From Saccharopolyspora rosea (GTDB taxonomy: Bacteria > Actinomycetota > Actinomycetes > Mycobacteriales > Pseudonocardiaceae), in NCBI RefSeq assembly GCF_025643595.1, contig NZ_CP102826.1, positions 5,580,001-5,644,000 of the forward strand: a stretch of 64,000 bases of DNA, in the 5' to 3' direction. Every line of letters starts with the position of its first letter. Position 1 is the first letter of the stretch. Under the pieces are notes generated by a model. The model ran no database searches. It saw nothing but the letters and a program-made list of their open reading frames with translations, and was not told where the DNA came from. The translations under genes were made by a program, and so were the position numbers. Positions 43,737-53,083 of this stretch are shown one piece after another.

Positions 43737-44456
43737 ATGCTCCGAACCGCGGACGAAGAGCTGACCATCGACGAACTGGCGGCGCGCGCCGGGGTGACCG
43801 TGCGGACCGTGCGGTTCTACTCCTCGCGCGGGCTGCTGCCGCCGCCGAAGCTGCGCGGCCGGCTCGGCTTGTACGGGGGCGACCACCTCGCCCGGCTCGA
43901 CCTGATCCGCGAGTTGCAGGCCCTCGGGTTCACGCTGTCGGCGATCGAGCGGCACCTGGAGCGCCTCCCCGTCGACGCGTCGCCGGACGAGCTCGCGCTG
44001 CAACGGGCGCTGATCGCGCCGTGGACCGACGACCAGAGCGAGGACCTCGACCGCCACGAGCTGGACCGCCGTGCCGGGCGGCACCTCGACGACGAGTTGA
44101 TCGACCAGCTCGTCGCGCTCGGCATCGTGCACCGCATCCCCGGTTCCGAGCGGTTGCGGCTGCCCAGTCCGGCGATGCTCGGCGTCGGGCTGCAGATCCT
44201 GGACCTGCAGCTGCCGCTGGAGATGCTGCTGCGGGCCAAGGAGATCGTGGAGCGGCACACCGCCCAGATCGCAGCCGATCTGCGCGAGCTGTTCGCCGCG
44301 AACGTGCTGCGTCCGTATGTCGAACGTGGACGTCCGGAAGACGAACGCGAGCGGGTCCGCGCGGTGACCGACCAGCTGCGCCCGCTGACCATCCAGGTGC
44401 TGGTCAACGGCTTCCAACACGCGGTGAACAACGTGATCCGGGACCACGTGTCCTGA
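43737..44456 (+). CDS. MerR-family transcriptional regulator
   Basis: A 239-residue regulator. The winged helix is at about residues 8-50 (TIDELAARAGVTVRTVRFYS). It is followed by a long helix and a C-terminal effector domain without obvious metal-binding cysteines, so an organic or acyl-CoA ligand is more likely than a metal. The start is preceded by AAGGAG at 12 bp. It probably binds the palindrome in its own promoter, controlling the divergent CoA transferase/acyl-CoA dehydrogenase operon, and perhaps fadAB through the related site at 31844. Confidence 0.87.
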   Translation: MLRTADEELTIDELAARAGVTVRTVRFYSSRGLLPPPKLRGRLGLYGGDHLARLDLIRELQALGFTLSAIERHLERLPVDASPDELALQRALIAPWTDDQSEDLDRHELDRRAGRHLDDELIDQLVALGIVHRIPGSERLRLPSPAMLGVGLQILDLQLPLEMLLRAKEIVERHTAQIAADLRELFAANVLRPYVERGRPEDERERVRAVTDQLRPLTIQVLVNGFQHAVNNVIRDHVS

Positions 44457-44550
44457 TCGGCGCTTACGGGACGCGGTCTTTCCCGGCTACCGTCTCCCTC
44501 GATCACCGGACCGCTCGCCGTGGGAGTCGGCGTGTGTCGAGGGGGGTTCG

Positions 44551-45822
44551 ATGGACGCGTGGGCCGCCGCCCTGGAATCGACGATCCCGCACCTGTTCGC
44601 CCGCAATGCGGCCGAGTTCGCCGAGCACCCGGCGCTGACCGACGGGCCGCGGCACTGGACTTGGCGGCAGGCGCGCGAGGACGCCCTCGTCCTCGCCGCC
44701 GGGCTCGCCGCGCTCGGCCTGCAGCGCGGTCAGACGATGTTGATCGCGATGTCCGACCGTGCCGAGCACTGGCTCGCCGACACCGCCGCGGCACACCTCG
44801 GCGCGGTCTCCAGCACCGTGCACCCGGCGCTGGGCCCCGAACAGGTCCGCCAGTTCGCCCAGCACTGCCGGGCGCGCGTCGTCGTCCTGGAAGGCACGGC
44901 CGAGGTCCACCGCTGGTACGCGGCGCTGCGCGCGGTGACGAGCATCGACCACGTCGTGGTGCTCGACGAGCTCGCGGTCCCGTCCGGTGATCGGCGCTTC
45001 CGCAGCTGGAAGGCGTTGCGCCACAACGGTGCACGGCTGCTGCGCGAGGATTCCGACGTCGTGGAGCGGCACTGGCGCGCGGTCCGCCCCGAGCACCCCG
45101 CTGCCATCGTCCACACCCACCGCGACGGCGGCGAGCCGCGCGGTGTGGTGCTGACGCACCGCAACGTCTGCTCCGCGGCCGCGGCGGTGCACCACATCGC
45201 GCGGGCCGAGTCCGGTTCGGCACGGCTGTGCTACCTGCCGCTCGCGCACATCGCGGAGCGGATGTCGACGCTCTACTCCGCGCTGCACGACGTCGCCCAC
45301 GTGCACTTCTGCGGCGAGCGGCGGCAGCTGGCGGAGGCGCTCGTCCGGTGCCGCCCTGCGGTGTTCTTCGGCGACTCGCAGGTGTGGGAGGAACTGGCCT
45401 CCGGGATCCGCTGCTCGCGCCGGCCGACGGCGCGGACGCGGGAACGGCTGCGCGCCCGGGTCGGCCTCGACCGGACCACCTGGTCCGCCTGCGGGGCGCC
45501 CCCGGTTAAGCCGCGGGTGCGGGAGTTGTTCGCCTCGCTCGGCGTGGAGATCGCCGAGCTGTGGGGGATGCCCGAGACGACCGGGTGCGTCACCGCGCAT
45601 CGAGCCGGTCGCCCGGGAGGCGAACCGCTGCCGGGCGCCGAGGTGCGCATCGCCGCCGACGGCGAGGTCCTGGTGCGCGGCCCGCTGGTGTGCGCGGGAT
45701 ACCTCCAGCCGGACGGTGTCGTCCGGTCGGCGGCCGACGCCGACGGATGGCTGCCCACCGGCGACCTCGGCTCGGTCGACGCGGAAGGACGCCTGACAGT
45801 CACGGGACGAAAACCCGCTTGA
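44551..45822 (+). CDS. degenerate, shortened acyl-CoA ligase (AMP-binding family)
   Basis: A 423-residue relative of long-chain fatty-acid-CoA ligases, which normally have about 600 residues. The stretch IVHTHRDGGEPRGVVLTHRN aligns with the usual TSGTTGxPKG phosphate loop, but Ser, Thr, Thr and Lys are lost. The central region after residue 285 is much shorter than normal. WGMPETTG and TGDLGSVDAEGRL are retained, but the protein stops at TGRKPA, right at the hinge, so the C-terminal domain with the catalytic Lys is missing. No remnant follows. It is probably inactive as a ligase, either decaying or reassigned. GAGGGGGG precedes the ATG. Confidence 0.75.
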   Translation: MDAWAAALESTIPHLFARNAAEFAEHPALTDGPRHWTWRQAREDALVLAAGLAALGLQRGQTMLIAMSDRAEHWLADTAAAHLGAVSSTVHPALGPEQVRQFAQHCRARVVVLEGTAEVHRWYAALRAVTSIDHVVVLDELAVPSGDRRFRSWKALRHNGARLLREDSDVVERHWRAVRPEHPAAIVHTHRDGGEPRGVVLTHRNVCSAAAAVHHIARAESGSARLCYLPLAHIAERMSTLYSALHDVAHVHFCGERRQLAEALVRCRPAVFFGDSQVWEELASGIRCSRRPTARTRERLRARVGLDRTTWSACGAPPVKPRVRELFASLGVEIAELWGMPETTGCVTAHRAGRPGGEPLPGAEVRIAADGEVLVRGPLVCAGYLQPDGVVRSAADADGWLPTGDLGSVDAEGRLTVTGRKPA

Positions 45823-46035
45823 TCACAGTACGCGCATAACCTTTTCCACTGTGCACGGTCGGGGGATATTCGCCCACCACCCTCCAGCGGCTTCGGTGAC
45901 CATTCGTGACAGAAACCGGATGAGTGAACCTCGTTCAGGTAGTCTCCGGGCTTCGAGTGCCTCGAAACGCCCAGCAGCGGCGATAAAGGGTGCGGATCGT
46001 CTCCCTCTCGGAGAACACACAGGAGGATGGACAAG

Positions 46036-46452
46036 ATGGCTGCAAAACCGCTGATCCGCCGCACTCTCGTGGCAGCGACGGCGCTGCTGGGCACCGCCCT
46101 GCTCCCGACGCTGGCCCACGCCACCCCCGCGGCGGCACCGGCCGGCAGCAAGATCAACCTCGAAGTGCGCGGGGAGGGGCGCGGCGACGACGCCCACTCG
46201 GCCTTGCTGACCTGCTTCCCGGCCGGTGGCTCCCACCCGAACGCCTCGGCTGCCTGCGACGAACTGCGCGCCGTCAACGGTGACTTCGGCTCACTGGGGG
46301 CGCATCAGGCCAACAAGGTGTGTCCGATGAACCTCGACCCGGTCGTGCTCACCGCGCGCGGCACGTGGCGGGGCAAGCCGGTGGACTTCACCAAGCGGTT
46401 CTCCAACCGCTGCGTCGCCGAAGCGCAGACCGGGACGGTCTTCGCCTTCTGA
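46036..46452 (+). CDS. subtilisin inhibitor-like protein (SSI family)
   Basis: A 138-residue secreted protease inhibitor. Residues 1 to about 29 form a signal peptide ending AHA. The mature domain has the four SSI cysteines (LTCFPAGG, AACDEL, KVCPMN and NRCVAEA) and ends VFAF as in Streptomyces SSI. By alignment the reactive bond follows Met of VCPM, with Asn at P1'; P1 Met suits subtilisin-like proteases. ATG at 46036 is chosen because AGGAGG is 9 bp upstream; the ATG at 46027 abuts that site. A hairpin terminator follows. Confidence 0.88.
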   Translation: MAAKPLIRRTLVAATALLGTALLPTLAHATPAAAPAGSKINLEVRGEGRGDDAHSALLTCFPAGGSHPNASAACDELRAVNGDFGSLGAHQANKVCPMNLDPVVLTARGTWRGKPVDFTKRFSNRCVAEAQTGTVFAF

Positions 46453-46466
46453 GCCACCACCCCACG

Positions 46467-46494
46467 GTGCCGGCCTCCGCGCGGAGGCCGGCAC
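46467..46494. terminator. hairpin terminator after the SSI gene
   Basis: A perfect 28-bp palindrome with arms GTGCCGGCCTCCGC, 15 bp after the stop, followed by TTCTCG. Confidence 0.8.
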
Positions 46495-46553
46495 TTCTCG
46501 TATCCGGGGTGGGTCGACTCGGGTCTCCTCTGTGGACCACCGCGTGCGGGGTG

Positions 46554-46601
46554 GAGGAAGGGAACCTTTCTGTCACATGTGGAAGGAAGGTTCCCTTGTC
46601 A
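46554..46601. repeat. 48-bp palindromic element
   Basis: GAGGAAGGGAACCTTTCTG, centre CACATGTG, GAAGGAAGGTTCCCTTGTCA. It lies between the convergent SSI and sdaA genes and heads a cluster with four half-elements. Confidence 0.85.
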
Positions 46602-46623
46602 CGGCGAACCGCGTGGCGGGCGA

Positions 46624-46764
46624 TGACAGGAAAGTTCCCTTGCTCCGCTGCCGCCGCCGTGACAGGAAGGTTCCCTTCATCGCCGCCGGTGACAGGAAAG
46701 TTCCCTTCCTCCAGGGTGACCGGTCCACCGGGCGGCGCGGTGTGACGGGAAAGTTCCCTTGCTC
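46624..46764 (-). repeat. cluster of four half-elements
   Basis: Right-arm halves at 46624-46645, 46660-46681, 46690-46711 and 46743-46764, all in the same orientation (TGACAGGAAAGTTCCCTTGC type). Spacers of 14, 8 and 31 bp are irregular. Read in the sdaA direction each is the left-arm form. Confidence 0.85.
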
Positions 46765-46790
46765 CACCGCAGCGCCCGGCCGCGGCTCGT

Positions 46791-48134
46791 TCAGCATTCG
46801 ATGACGTTGACGGCCAGGCCGCCGCGGGCGGTCTCCTTGTACTTGACCTTCATGTCCCGCCCGGTGTCCCGCATCGTCTTGATCACTTTGTCCAGCGACA
46901 CGAAATGGGACCCGTTGCCCCGCAACGCCATCCGCGCCGCCGTGATCGCCTTCACCGACGCCACCGCGTTCCGCTCGATGCACGGGATCTGCACCAGCCC
47001 ACCGATCGGATCACAGGTGAGCCCCAGGTTGTGCTCCATCGCGATCTCCGCCGCGTTCTCCACCTGCGCCGGGGAGCCGCCCAGCACCTCGGCCAACCCG
47101 GCCGCCGCCATCGAGCACGCCGATCCGACCTCGCCCTGGCAGCCCACCTCGGCGCCCGAAATCGACGCGTTCTCCTTGAACAACGCCCCGATCGCTCCGG
47201 CTGCCAACAAGAACCGCACCACGCCGTCGGCGTCCGCGCCGGGCACGAACCGCCAGTAGTAGTGCAACACCGCCGGCACGATCCCCGCGGCCCCGTTGGT
47301 CGGCGCGGTCACCACCCGGCCACCGGCCGCGTTCTCCTCGTTGACCGCCAACGCGAACAACGTCACCCACTCCAGCGGGTCGTCGGCTTCGGTCAGCGCA
47401 TCGGCCAGGTCGGCCGCCCGCCGCCGCACGTGCAGACCTCCCGGCAACACCCCGGTGTTGCGGCACCCGTTGGCCACGCACTCGGCCATCACCCGCCAGA
47501 TCTCCAGCAGGCCCTCGCGCACCGCCGCCTCGTCCCGCCAGGACACCTCGTTGGCCAACATCACCCCGGCCACCGACAGCCCGGACTCCTGGCACCGGGA
47601 CAACAACTCCTCCCCGGTGCGGAACGGGTACCGCACCACCGTGGTGTCGGGCCGGACCCGATCCGCTCCGCTGGCCTGCTCGTCGACCACGAAACCGCCG
47701 CCCACCGAGTAGTACACCGCCGCGTCGAGCTCTTCCCCCGCGGCGTCGAAGGCGGCGAAGCGCATCCCGTTCGGGTGCACCGGCAACGACCGCCGCCGAT
47801 GCATTACCAGGTCCCGGTCCACCCGGAACCCCACCGGGAACTCGCCCTCCAGCCACAGCCGGCCCGACCGGCCGATCTCGGCCACCACCGCCGGGTCCAC
47901 CGTCTCCGGCGCATGGCCCTCCAAGCCGGCCAACACCGCCTTGGCCGAACCGTGCCCATGTCCGGTCGCCCCCAACGACCCGAACAACTCCGCCTTCACC
48001 CGCGTCACTCGCGGCAGCACACCCGCCGTCCGCAACCGGCGCACGAACAACCCCGCCGCCCGCATCGGACCCACCGTGTGCGAACTCGACGGACCAATCC
48101 CCACTGAGAACAAATCGAAGACACTGATCGCCAT
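46791..48134 (-). CDS. sdaA: L-serine ammonia-lyase (iron-sulfur type)
   Basis: A 447-residue single-chain L-serine deaminase giving pyruvate and ammonia. The beta domain starts with [20 protein letters not shown]. The alpha domain shows [38 protein letters not shown] and [13 protein letters not shown], and ends NVIEC. Cys in VGCQGEVG and LTCDP, with the C-terminal region, are the usual cluster and tail residues. It starts 26 bp after gcvH, so both probably lie under the glycine riboswitch. Confidence 0.94.
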   Translation of the reverse strand: MAISVFDLFSVGIGPSSSHTVGPMRAAGLFVRRLRTAGVLPRVTRVKAELFGSLGATGHGHGSAKAVLAGLEGHAPETVDPAVVAEIGRSGRLWLEGEFPVGFRVDRDLVMHRRRSLPVHPNGMRFAAFDAAGEELDAAVYYSVGGGFVVDEQASGADRVRPDTTVVRYPFRTGEELLSRCQESGLSVAGVMLANEVSWRDEAAVREGLLEIWRVMAECVANGCRNTGVLPGGLHVRRRAADLADALTEADDPLEWVTLFALAVNEENAAGGRVVTAPTNGAAGIVPAVLHYYWRFVPGADADGVVRFLLAAGAIGALFKENASISGAEVGCQGEVGSACSMAAAGLAEVLGGSPAQVENAAEIAMEHNLGLTCDPIGGLVQIPCIERNAVASVKAITAARMALRGNGSHFVSLDKVIKTMRDTGRDMKVKYKETARGGLAVNVIEC

Positions 48135-48160
48135 TGATCGGTCCTCCTGCGCCTTTCCGG

Positions 48161-48532
48161 CTATTCCGCGATCAGTTCGGCGTACTGCTGGGCGGTGAGC
48201 ACGGCACCGGTTTCGGTGGCGCGCACCTCCAGCAGCCAGCCCGCGTCGTACGGCTCGGAGTTGATCAGAGCCGGGTCGTCGACGACCGCGTCGTTGACGG
48301 CCGTGACCTCACCGGTCACCGGGGCGAACAAGTCGCTGACGGACTTGGTGGACTCCAGCTCACCGCAGGGCTGACCGGCCTCGATGCCGTCGCCGACCGC
48401 GGGCAGCTGCACGTAGACGATGTCACCGAGGGCGTCGGCGGCGTGCTGGGTGACCCCGATGCGGACCACGTCGTCGCGCTCCTGGAGCCACTCGTGTTCC
48501 TCGGTGTAGCGCAGGTGGGCGGGCAGGGTCAT
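48161..48532 (-). CDS. gcvH: glycine cleavage system H protein
   Basis: A 123-residue lipoyl carrier. The lipoylated Lys is in [15 protein letters not shown] (about residue 60), and HEWL is near the N-terminus. It shuttles the aminomethyl group between the P and T proteins, which are not in this window. It is directly downstream of a tandem glycine riboswitch and upstream of sdaA: glycine becomes serine through the cleavage system and hydroxymethyltransferase, then pyruvate. Confidence 0.95.
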   Translation of the reverse strand: MTLPAHLRYTEEHEWLQERDDVVRIGVTQHAADALGDIVYVQLPAVGDGIEAGQPCGELESTKSVSDLFAPVTGEVTAVNDAVVDDPALINSEPYDAGWLLEVRATETGAVLTAQQYAELIAE

Positions 48533-48582
48533 CAGGGAGGCTCCATCCGTCGGGGGCACGTCGTGCCCGTGGTTCTGCCGGG

Positions 48583-48765
48583 CCTCCCCCTCTGTTGCGG
48601 AACCTGAGAGCTTCGCCGTCGTGTCGCGGCTTGCACCGTGGGTGCGGCGTCGGCGGTGACGCGCGCTTTCCAGAGTTGCCTCGCCCGAACGGTCATGGGT
48701 GCCTGAGAGTTTGCGGGGAGTCTTGCTCCTTCGGCGCCCTGTTAACCAGGGTCTCTCCCGCTCGG
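48583..48765 (-). promoter_or_regulatory. tandem glycine riboswitch upstream of gcvH-sdaA
   Basis: On the minus strand, aptamer 1 (about 48765-48688) reads GCGGGAGAGACC, CGCCGAAGGAGCAAG, GCAAACTCTCAGGCACC and ATGACCG. Aptamer 2 (about 48685-48583) reads CAACTCTGGAAAGCG, CACCGCCGACG, GGTGCAAG, CGAAGCTCTCAGG and CAGAGGGGGAG. These are the conserved cores of the gcvT riboswitch. A hairpin GGGCAC/GTGCCC at 48554-48568, 22 bp before the gcvH start, may be part of the expression platform. Glycine binding would be expected to switch on gcvH-sdaA. Confidence 0.9.
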
Positions 48766-48894
48766 GGTCGATGGCCGATATGCGATTGTCGATGTGCGAG
48801 CAACGATAAACGGGCCTGCGCGGGTGTCCAAGCCCCTCCCCGCCGAAGCCGGTGTGGTGAGCGGCACGCAGGCGGGGTTCCCGGGAGGACGGTG

Positions 48895-50451
48895 ATGTTG
48901 GACATCCGGGCGCTGGTGGAGCGCGTCGGGCCGGCGCTGCTGCGCGTCGTGGACCTGCCGGAGTCGACCGACTGCGTCGCGGACGTCGTCATCGCCGAAC
49001 CTGGTGGGGCGCCCGCGGTCGCGGGTGGCGACCTGGTGCTCGGGGTGGCCGTCGGTGACCGCGGCGCCGCGGTCGAGCTGGTGGGCGGCTGCGGTGCGCA
49101 GGGGGCGGCGGCGGTGCTGCTCAAGCCTCCGATCTCCACCGACGACGCCGTGGTCGAGGCGGCCCGCCGGTCCGGTGTCGCGCTGGTGGAGGTGTTGCCC
49201 GGCACGGCGTGGGCGCAGCTGGTGTGGTTGATCCGCGCCGCGCTGGCCGGTACTGGCACGCAGGAACCCGATACCCGCAGTCCCGGACTCGGCGATCTGT
49301 TCCGACTGGCGGACGCGGTCGCCGATGTCGTCGATGCGCCGGTGACCATTGAGGACGCGCATTCCCAGGTGTTGGCCTATTCGGCGCGCCAGGACCTCAC
49401 CGATCCGGCGCGGGTGTCCACCATCATGGGCCGCAAGCAGCCCGACGACGTGCTCGCCAAGTTCCGGGCCCGGGGGACGTTCCGGCAGCTCAGCAGGGGT
49501 GGCTCGGCGGTATTCGTGCCCGCCCAGCAGGACGGCACGCTGCCGCGCCTGGTGGTGCCGATCCGGATGGGCGGCGAACTGCTCGGCTCGATGTGGGCCG
49601 TGGTGCCGGGCGAGGTGTCCGAGGAGCGGTCCACCGCGTTCGCCGACACGGCGCCGCTGGTGGCGCTGCAGCTGCTGCGCTGGCGAGCGGTCGCCGACGC
49701 GGAGCGGCAGCGTTCGGCAGGTCAGGTGCGACTGCTGTTGGAGGGCGGCGAGGGGTGGCGGACGGCCGCCAACGAACTCGCCGTGCCGGACGAGCCGTAC
49801 CGGGTCGCCGCGATCGAGGTGCCTTCGCCGGAGGGGACCGCCGAGGGGCACCGGCTGGCGATGTGGGAGTGGATCACCCGCGGCATCGGCCGCCGACCGC
49901 TGGTCACCGAGATCGGCACCGTGCTCTACGCGCTGGTGCCGGACCGGGCCGGTTCGGGCGGCTGGCCTTCCCTTCGGGAAGCGCTCGTCTCGCACGACGC
50001 GACCCCGCCACCGCTCGTCGCAGTGGGCACCGCGGTCGCCGTCGCCGACCTGCCGCGCTCCCGCGCCGAAGCCGACGAGCTGCTGAGCCTGCTGCGCACC
50101 GGCCACCTGAGCCGGCGGGTGGCCGTGCACGAGGACCACTGGCACCAGCTCGTGCTCAACCGCATGGCGGGAGCCGCCACCGACGCCGGGATCAGCTCGC
50201 TCGGCCCGCTACCGACCCTCCGCGAACACGACCGCACCCAGGGCACCGACTACCTCTCCACTCTGCACTCGTGGCTGCGCCACCCGGGCGACCCGCGCCA
50301 GGCCGCCCGCGAGCTCCGCGTGCACCCCAACACGTTCCGCTACCGCATGAAGCGCCTCACCCAACTCGTGAACGTGGACCTGGACGACCCCGACGTCCGC
50401 TCGGCGCTCCTCGTCCAACTCCTCGCCGCCCGCTGGGCCCAGCACGGTTGA
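48895..50451 (+). CDS. PucR/CdaR-family transcriptional regulator
   Basis: A 518-residue regulator with an N-terminal purine-catabolism-regulator-like domain, a GAF-like centre ([20 protein letters not shown]) and the C-terminal helix-turn-helix [24 protein letters not shown] lies 6 bp before the ATG. It precedes alanine dehydrogenase on the same strand, so it is a candidate activator of ald; it is also divergent from gcvH-sdaA. The effector is unknown. The stop is 1 bp before a half-element cluster. Confidence 0.85.
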   Translation: MLDIRALVERVGPALLRVVDLPESTDCVADVVIAEPGGAPAVAGGDLVLGVAVGDRGAAVELVGGCGAQGAAAVLLKPPISTDDAVVEAARRSGVALVEVLPGTAWAQLVWLIRAALAGTGTQEPDTRSPGLGDLFRLADAVADVVDAPVTIEDAHSQVLAYSARQDLTDPARVSTIMGRKQPDDVLAKFRARGTFRQLSRGGSAVFVPAQQDGTLPRLVVPIRMGGELLGSMWAVVPGEVSEERSTAFADTAPLVALQLLRWRAVADAERQRSAGQVRLLLEGGEGWRTAANELAVPDEPYRVAAIEVPSPEGTAEGHRLAMWEWITRGIGRRPLVTEIGTVLYALVPDRAGSGGWPSLREALVSHDATPPPLVAVGTAVAVADLPRSRAEADELLSLLRTGHLSRRVAVHEDHWHQLVLNRMAGAATDAGISSLGPLPTLREHDRTQGTDYLSTLHSWLRHPGDPRQAARELRVHPNTFRYRMKRLTQLVNVDLDDPDVRSALLVQLLAARWAQHG

Positions 50452-50452
50452 G

Positions 50453-50637
50453 GAGCAAGGGAACCTTTCTGCCACGGGAGGCGATGAAGGGAACCTTCCT
50501 GTCATGCCGCGCCCGGAGGTGCCGCAGCGGTCCGCGAGCAAGGGACCTCCCGGCCCCGGAGACGATGAAGGGAACCTTCCTGTCACTGCGCACCGTCGTG
50601 GCGCCAGCCGGGCCCGATGAAGGGAACCTTCCTGTCA
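50453..50637 (+). repeat. cluster of half-elements between pucR and ald
   Basis: Left-arm halves at 50453-50474, 50483-50504, 50564-50585 and 50616-50637, with a decayed one at 50536-50553 (GAGCAAGGGACCTCCCGG). All share one orientation, pointing with pucR transcription. The last three intact ones start GATGAAGGGAACCTTCCTGT. The rest of the gap, to 50801, holds the ald promoter; no hexamer pair is convincing. Confidence 0.85.
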
Positions 50638-50801
50638 CGGACCGCCGGGAGCGGCCGCGCGGACGCGATCGTCCGGCGACCGAAGCAGGAGCGTTGTGCT
50701 GCGGGCACAACCCAGCCGGGGCAATCTCATCCTGCGGGAATGATGCGGACGCTGGAGCGTCGGCGGATCGTAATGCGCAACACCGTCGAAAGGATTCCGC
50801 C

Positions 50802-51917
50802 GTGAAGATCGCCGTTCCGCGCGAGATCAAGAACAACGAGTACCGGGTCGCGATCACTCCCGCGGGCGTGCACGAGCTCACCACCCGCGGACACGAGGTC
50901 TTCGTCGAAGCGCAGGCGGGCGCCGGTTCCTCCATTCCGGACGAGGACTACCTCGCTGCGGGCGCCAAGGTGCTGCCGAGCGCGGAAGAGGTGTGGTCGG
51001 AAGGCCAGCTGGTGCTCAAGGTCAAGGAGCCGATCGCCGAGGAGTACCCGCGGCTGCGGCGCGGCCAGGTGCTGTTCACGTACCTGCACCTGGCCGCTTC
51101 CGCCGAGCTGACCGACGCGATGCTCCGTTCCGGTGTCACCGGCATCGCCTACGAGACGGTCCAGACCGAGAACGGCGCGCTGCCCTTGCTGGCGCCGATG
51201 AGCGAGGTCGCGGGTCGACTCGCGCCGCAGGTGGGCGCCTACTCCCTGATGCGCCCCAGCGGCGGCCGCGGCGTACTGCCGGGCGGCGTGCCCGGCGTGC
51301 ACCCGGCCCGGGTCGTGGTGATCGGCGGCGGCGTCGCCGGGCTCAACGCCGCACGGGTCGCACTGGGCATGGGCGCCGACGTCGAACTCCTGGACACCAA
51401 CGTCGACAAGCTCCGCGAGATCGACCGCGACTTCAGCGGACGCATCCGCACGGTCTCGTCGAACCGCTACTCGGTCGACCAGGCCGTGCGCTCCGCCGAC
51501 CTGGTCATCGGCGCGGTGCTCATCCCGGGCGCCAAAGCCCCGCAACTGGTGTCCAACCACCTGGTGTCGGAGATGAAGCCCGGCAGCGTCCTCGTCGACA
51601 TCGCCATCGACCAGGGCGGCTGCTTCGCCGACTCGCACCCAACCACGCACGACGACCCGACCTACCGGGTGCACAACTCGGTCTTCTACTGCGTGGCCAA
51701 CATGCCCGGCGCCGTGCCCAACACCTCCACCCACGCCCTGACCAACGTCACCCTCCCGTACGCGGTGCGCATCGCCGACCAGGGATGGCAGCAGGCCTGC
51801 CGGGGCGACGCCGCGCTGGCGCTGGGACTCAACACGCACGACGGAAAGCTGGTGAACCACCCCGTCGCCGAGGCGCACGGCCTGACCAGCACCTCGCTGG
51901 AGACGGTCCTGTCCTGA
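50802..51917 (+). CDS. ald: alanine dehydrogenase
   Basis: A 371-residue NAD-dependent enzyme interconverting L-alanine with pyruvate and ammonia. N-terminal KIAVPREIKNNEYRVAITPA includes the substrate Arg. Active-site Lys is in LVLKVKEP and His in YLHLAA. The NAD fold is VVVIGGGVAGLNAARVALGM near residue 170, and the late motif is ANMPGAVPNTSTHALTN. GTG start preceded by GAAAGGA. Together with sdaA it feeds pyruvate. Confidence 0.95.
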   Translation: MKIAVPREIKNNEYRVAITPAGVHELTTRGHEVFVEAQAGAGSSIPDEDYLAAGAKVLPSAEEVWSEGQLVLKVKEPIAEEYPRLRRGQVLFTYLHLAASAELTDAMLRSGVTGIAYETVQTENGALPLLAPMSEVAGRLAPQVGAYSLMRPSGGRGVLPGGVPGVHPARVVVIGGGVAGLNAARVALGMGADVELLDTNVDKLREIDRDFSGRIRTVSSNRYSVDQAVRSADLVIGAVLIPGAKAPQLVSNHLVSEMKPGSVLVDIAIDQGGCFADSHPTTHDDPTYRVHNSVFYCVANMPGAVPNTSTHALTNVTLPYAVRIADQGWQQACRGDAALALGLNTHDGKLVNHPVAEAHGLTSTSLETVLS

Positions 51918-51970
51918 TCCGCTCGGCGGCCACGGGTTCGGTCGGCGAATCCGTGGCCGCACCGGCCGGA

Positions 51971-52092
51971 GAGCAAGGGAACTTTTCTGCCACTCCCCCG
52001 CGAATGGGCGCGAAAGCGAAACCAAAGATACAAAATTGGTTCACGTTTTTCTCCGCCGCATCTCCTCGTGTGACAGGAAAGTTCCCTTGCTC
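51971..52092. repeat. palindromic element split by a 78-bp A+T-richer insert
   Basis: The left arm GAGCAAGGGAACTTTTCTGC (51971) and right arm TGACAGGAAAGTTCCCTTGC (52071) are complementary but separated by 78 bp containing the A-rich run around 52010-52050. It may be an expanded loop, an insertion into an element, or two halves. Confidence 0.75.
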
Positions 52093-52460
52093 CGCGCTCG
52101 GCTTCCGGCAGCGCGCTGTCCAGCTGAAACACGACATGGGGATCGCACGACCGAGGCGGTATTCACCGGGACAGCGACGGGGCGGCGCTGAAACGCATCC
52201 GCCGAGAACACGAAGGGGCGGCCCGCTCAACCAGCCTGGGGGTCACCGGGAGCAGGCCGCCACGTTCAGTGTAGGCCACGCTCCCCCGTTTGCGGACGGC
52301 GTGCGGGACGCGTGCGGGAGGAATTTCGGACCGAATCGATAACCACCCGATGGGGTGAGCAATGGGCCTCTCGGGTGCAGATGCACCCCTGAAGTGCCGA
52401 TGCCACCCGTCGGTGTCAGCACGGGGCGGGCCCGGCTGCGCCGCGACGGGAGGTGGCGAC
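52093..52460. other. non-coding stretch before the zinc-ribbon-like gene
   Basis: No gene is supported. A small hairpin GGGTGC-AGAT-GCACCC lies near 52374-52389. Nothing else is recognised. Confidence 0.4.
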
Positions 52461-52958
52461 GTGACGGACACGGCACTGCGCGAAGCGGTCCTGGACCGGC
52501 TCGACGAAGTGGACCGGGCGGTCACGTCCGGCGAGCCGGAGACGCTCCTGCCCGCCGCCCGCGAGGACCTCTACCGGCTCACCGAAGCGCTGCGCGCGCT
52601 CCTCGACCAACATCGCCCCGGTGAGAACGGACGCTGTCCCTCCTGCCACGGCACTCGGAGCAGACCGTGGCCGTGCGCGGTGTGGCTGGCGGGGCACCGG
52701 CTGCTCGTGACCGACCGCGCGCCCCGGCATGCGGACCACTCGGAGCGCGCCACGGCGCCCCGCGCGGTGCGGGTCCTGCCGAACCCGATCGTCGCCTCGG
52801 GCGAGCGCGGTCCCGGCGACTGGGACACCGGGGAGTTCGCACGCGTCCACCCGACTTCCGGACGGCCGCACACCGCCGCGCGAGGTCGTCGGCTGGAGAC
52901 CGACCCCGCCAGGATCCACCGCGCCGCGGTCGTGGAGCGCGGTCCCCGTTGGCCGTGA
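52461..52958 (+). CDS. small protein of unknown function with a Cys-rich knuckle
   Basis: A 165-residue protein. Residues 1-50 are helical and acidic/leucine-rich (LREAVLDRLDEVDRAV). GRCPSCHGTRSRPWPCAVW (about residues 56-75) contains three Cys and one His that could bind zinc. The rest is polar, Arg/Pro-rich and probably disordered. The GTG is preceded by GGGAGGT. No family is recognised; the C-terminal part is weakly supported as coding. Confidence 0.55.
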   Translation: MTDTALREAVLDRLDEVDRAVTSGEPETLLPAAREDLYRLTEALRALLDQHRPGENGRCPSCHGTRSRPWPCAVWLAGHRLLVTDRAPRHADHSERATAPRAVRVLPNPIVASGERGPGDWDTGEFARVHPTSGRPHTAARGRRLETDPARIHRAAVVERGPRWP

Positions 52959-53083
52959 CCCGGGCAACACCCGAGCGGCAGAGCTGAGAACCGGCTGGGA
53001 ATTTCGTCCCGGCTTCCCAAGTCACCGGGGCCCGTCCGGCAGGATGGGCGGCGCACTAGCGAACGGTGACGATGGAGGAGCGT

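Noticed and set aside
46554-46764. Possible CRISPR array (regularly repeated 22-bp units)
   Set aside because: Spacers are 8-31 bp and irregular, repeats vary, and there are no cas genes nearby.
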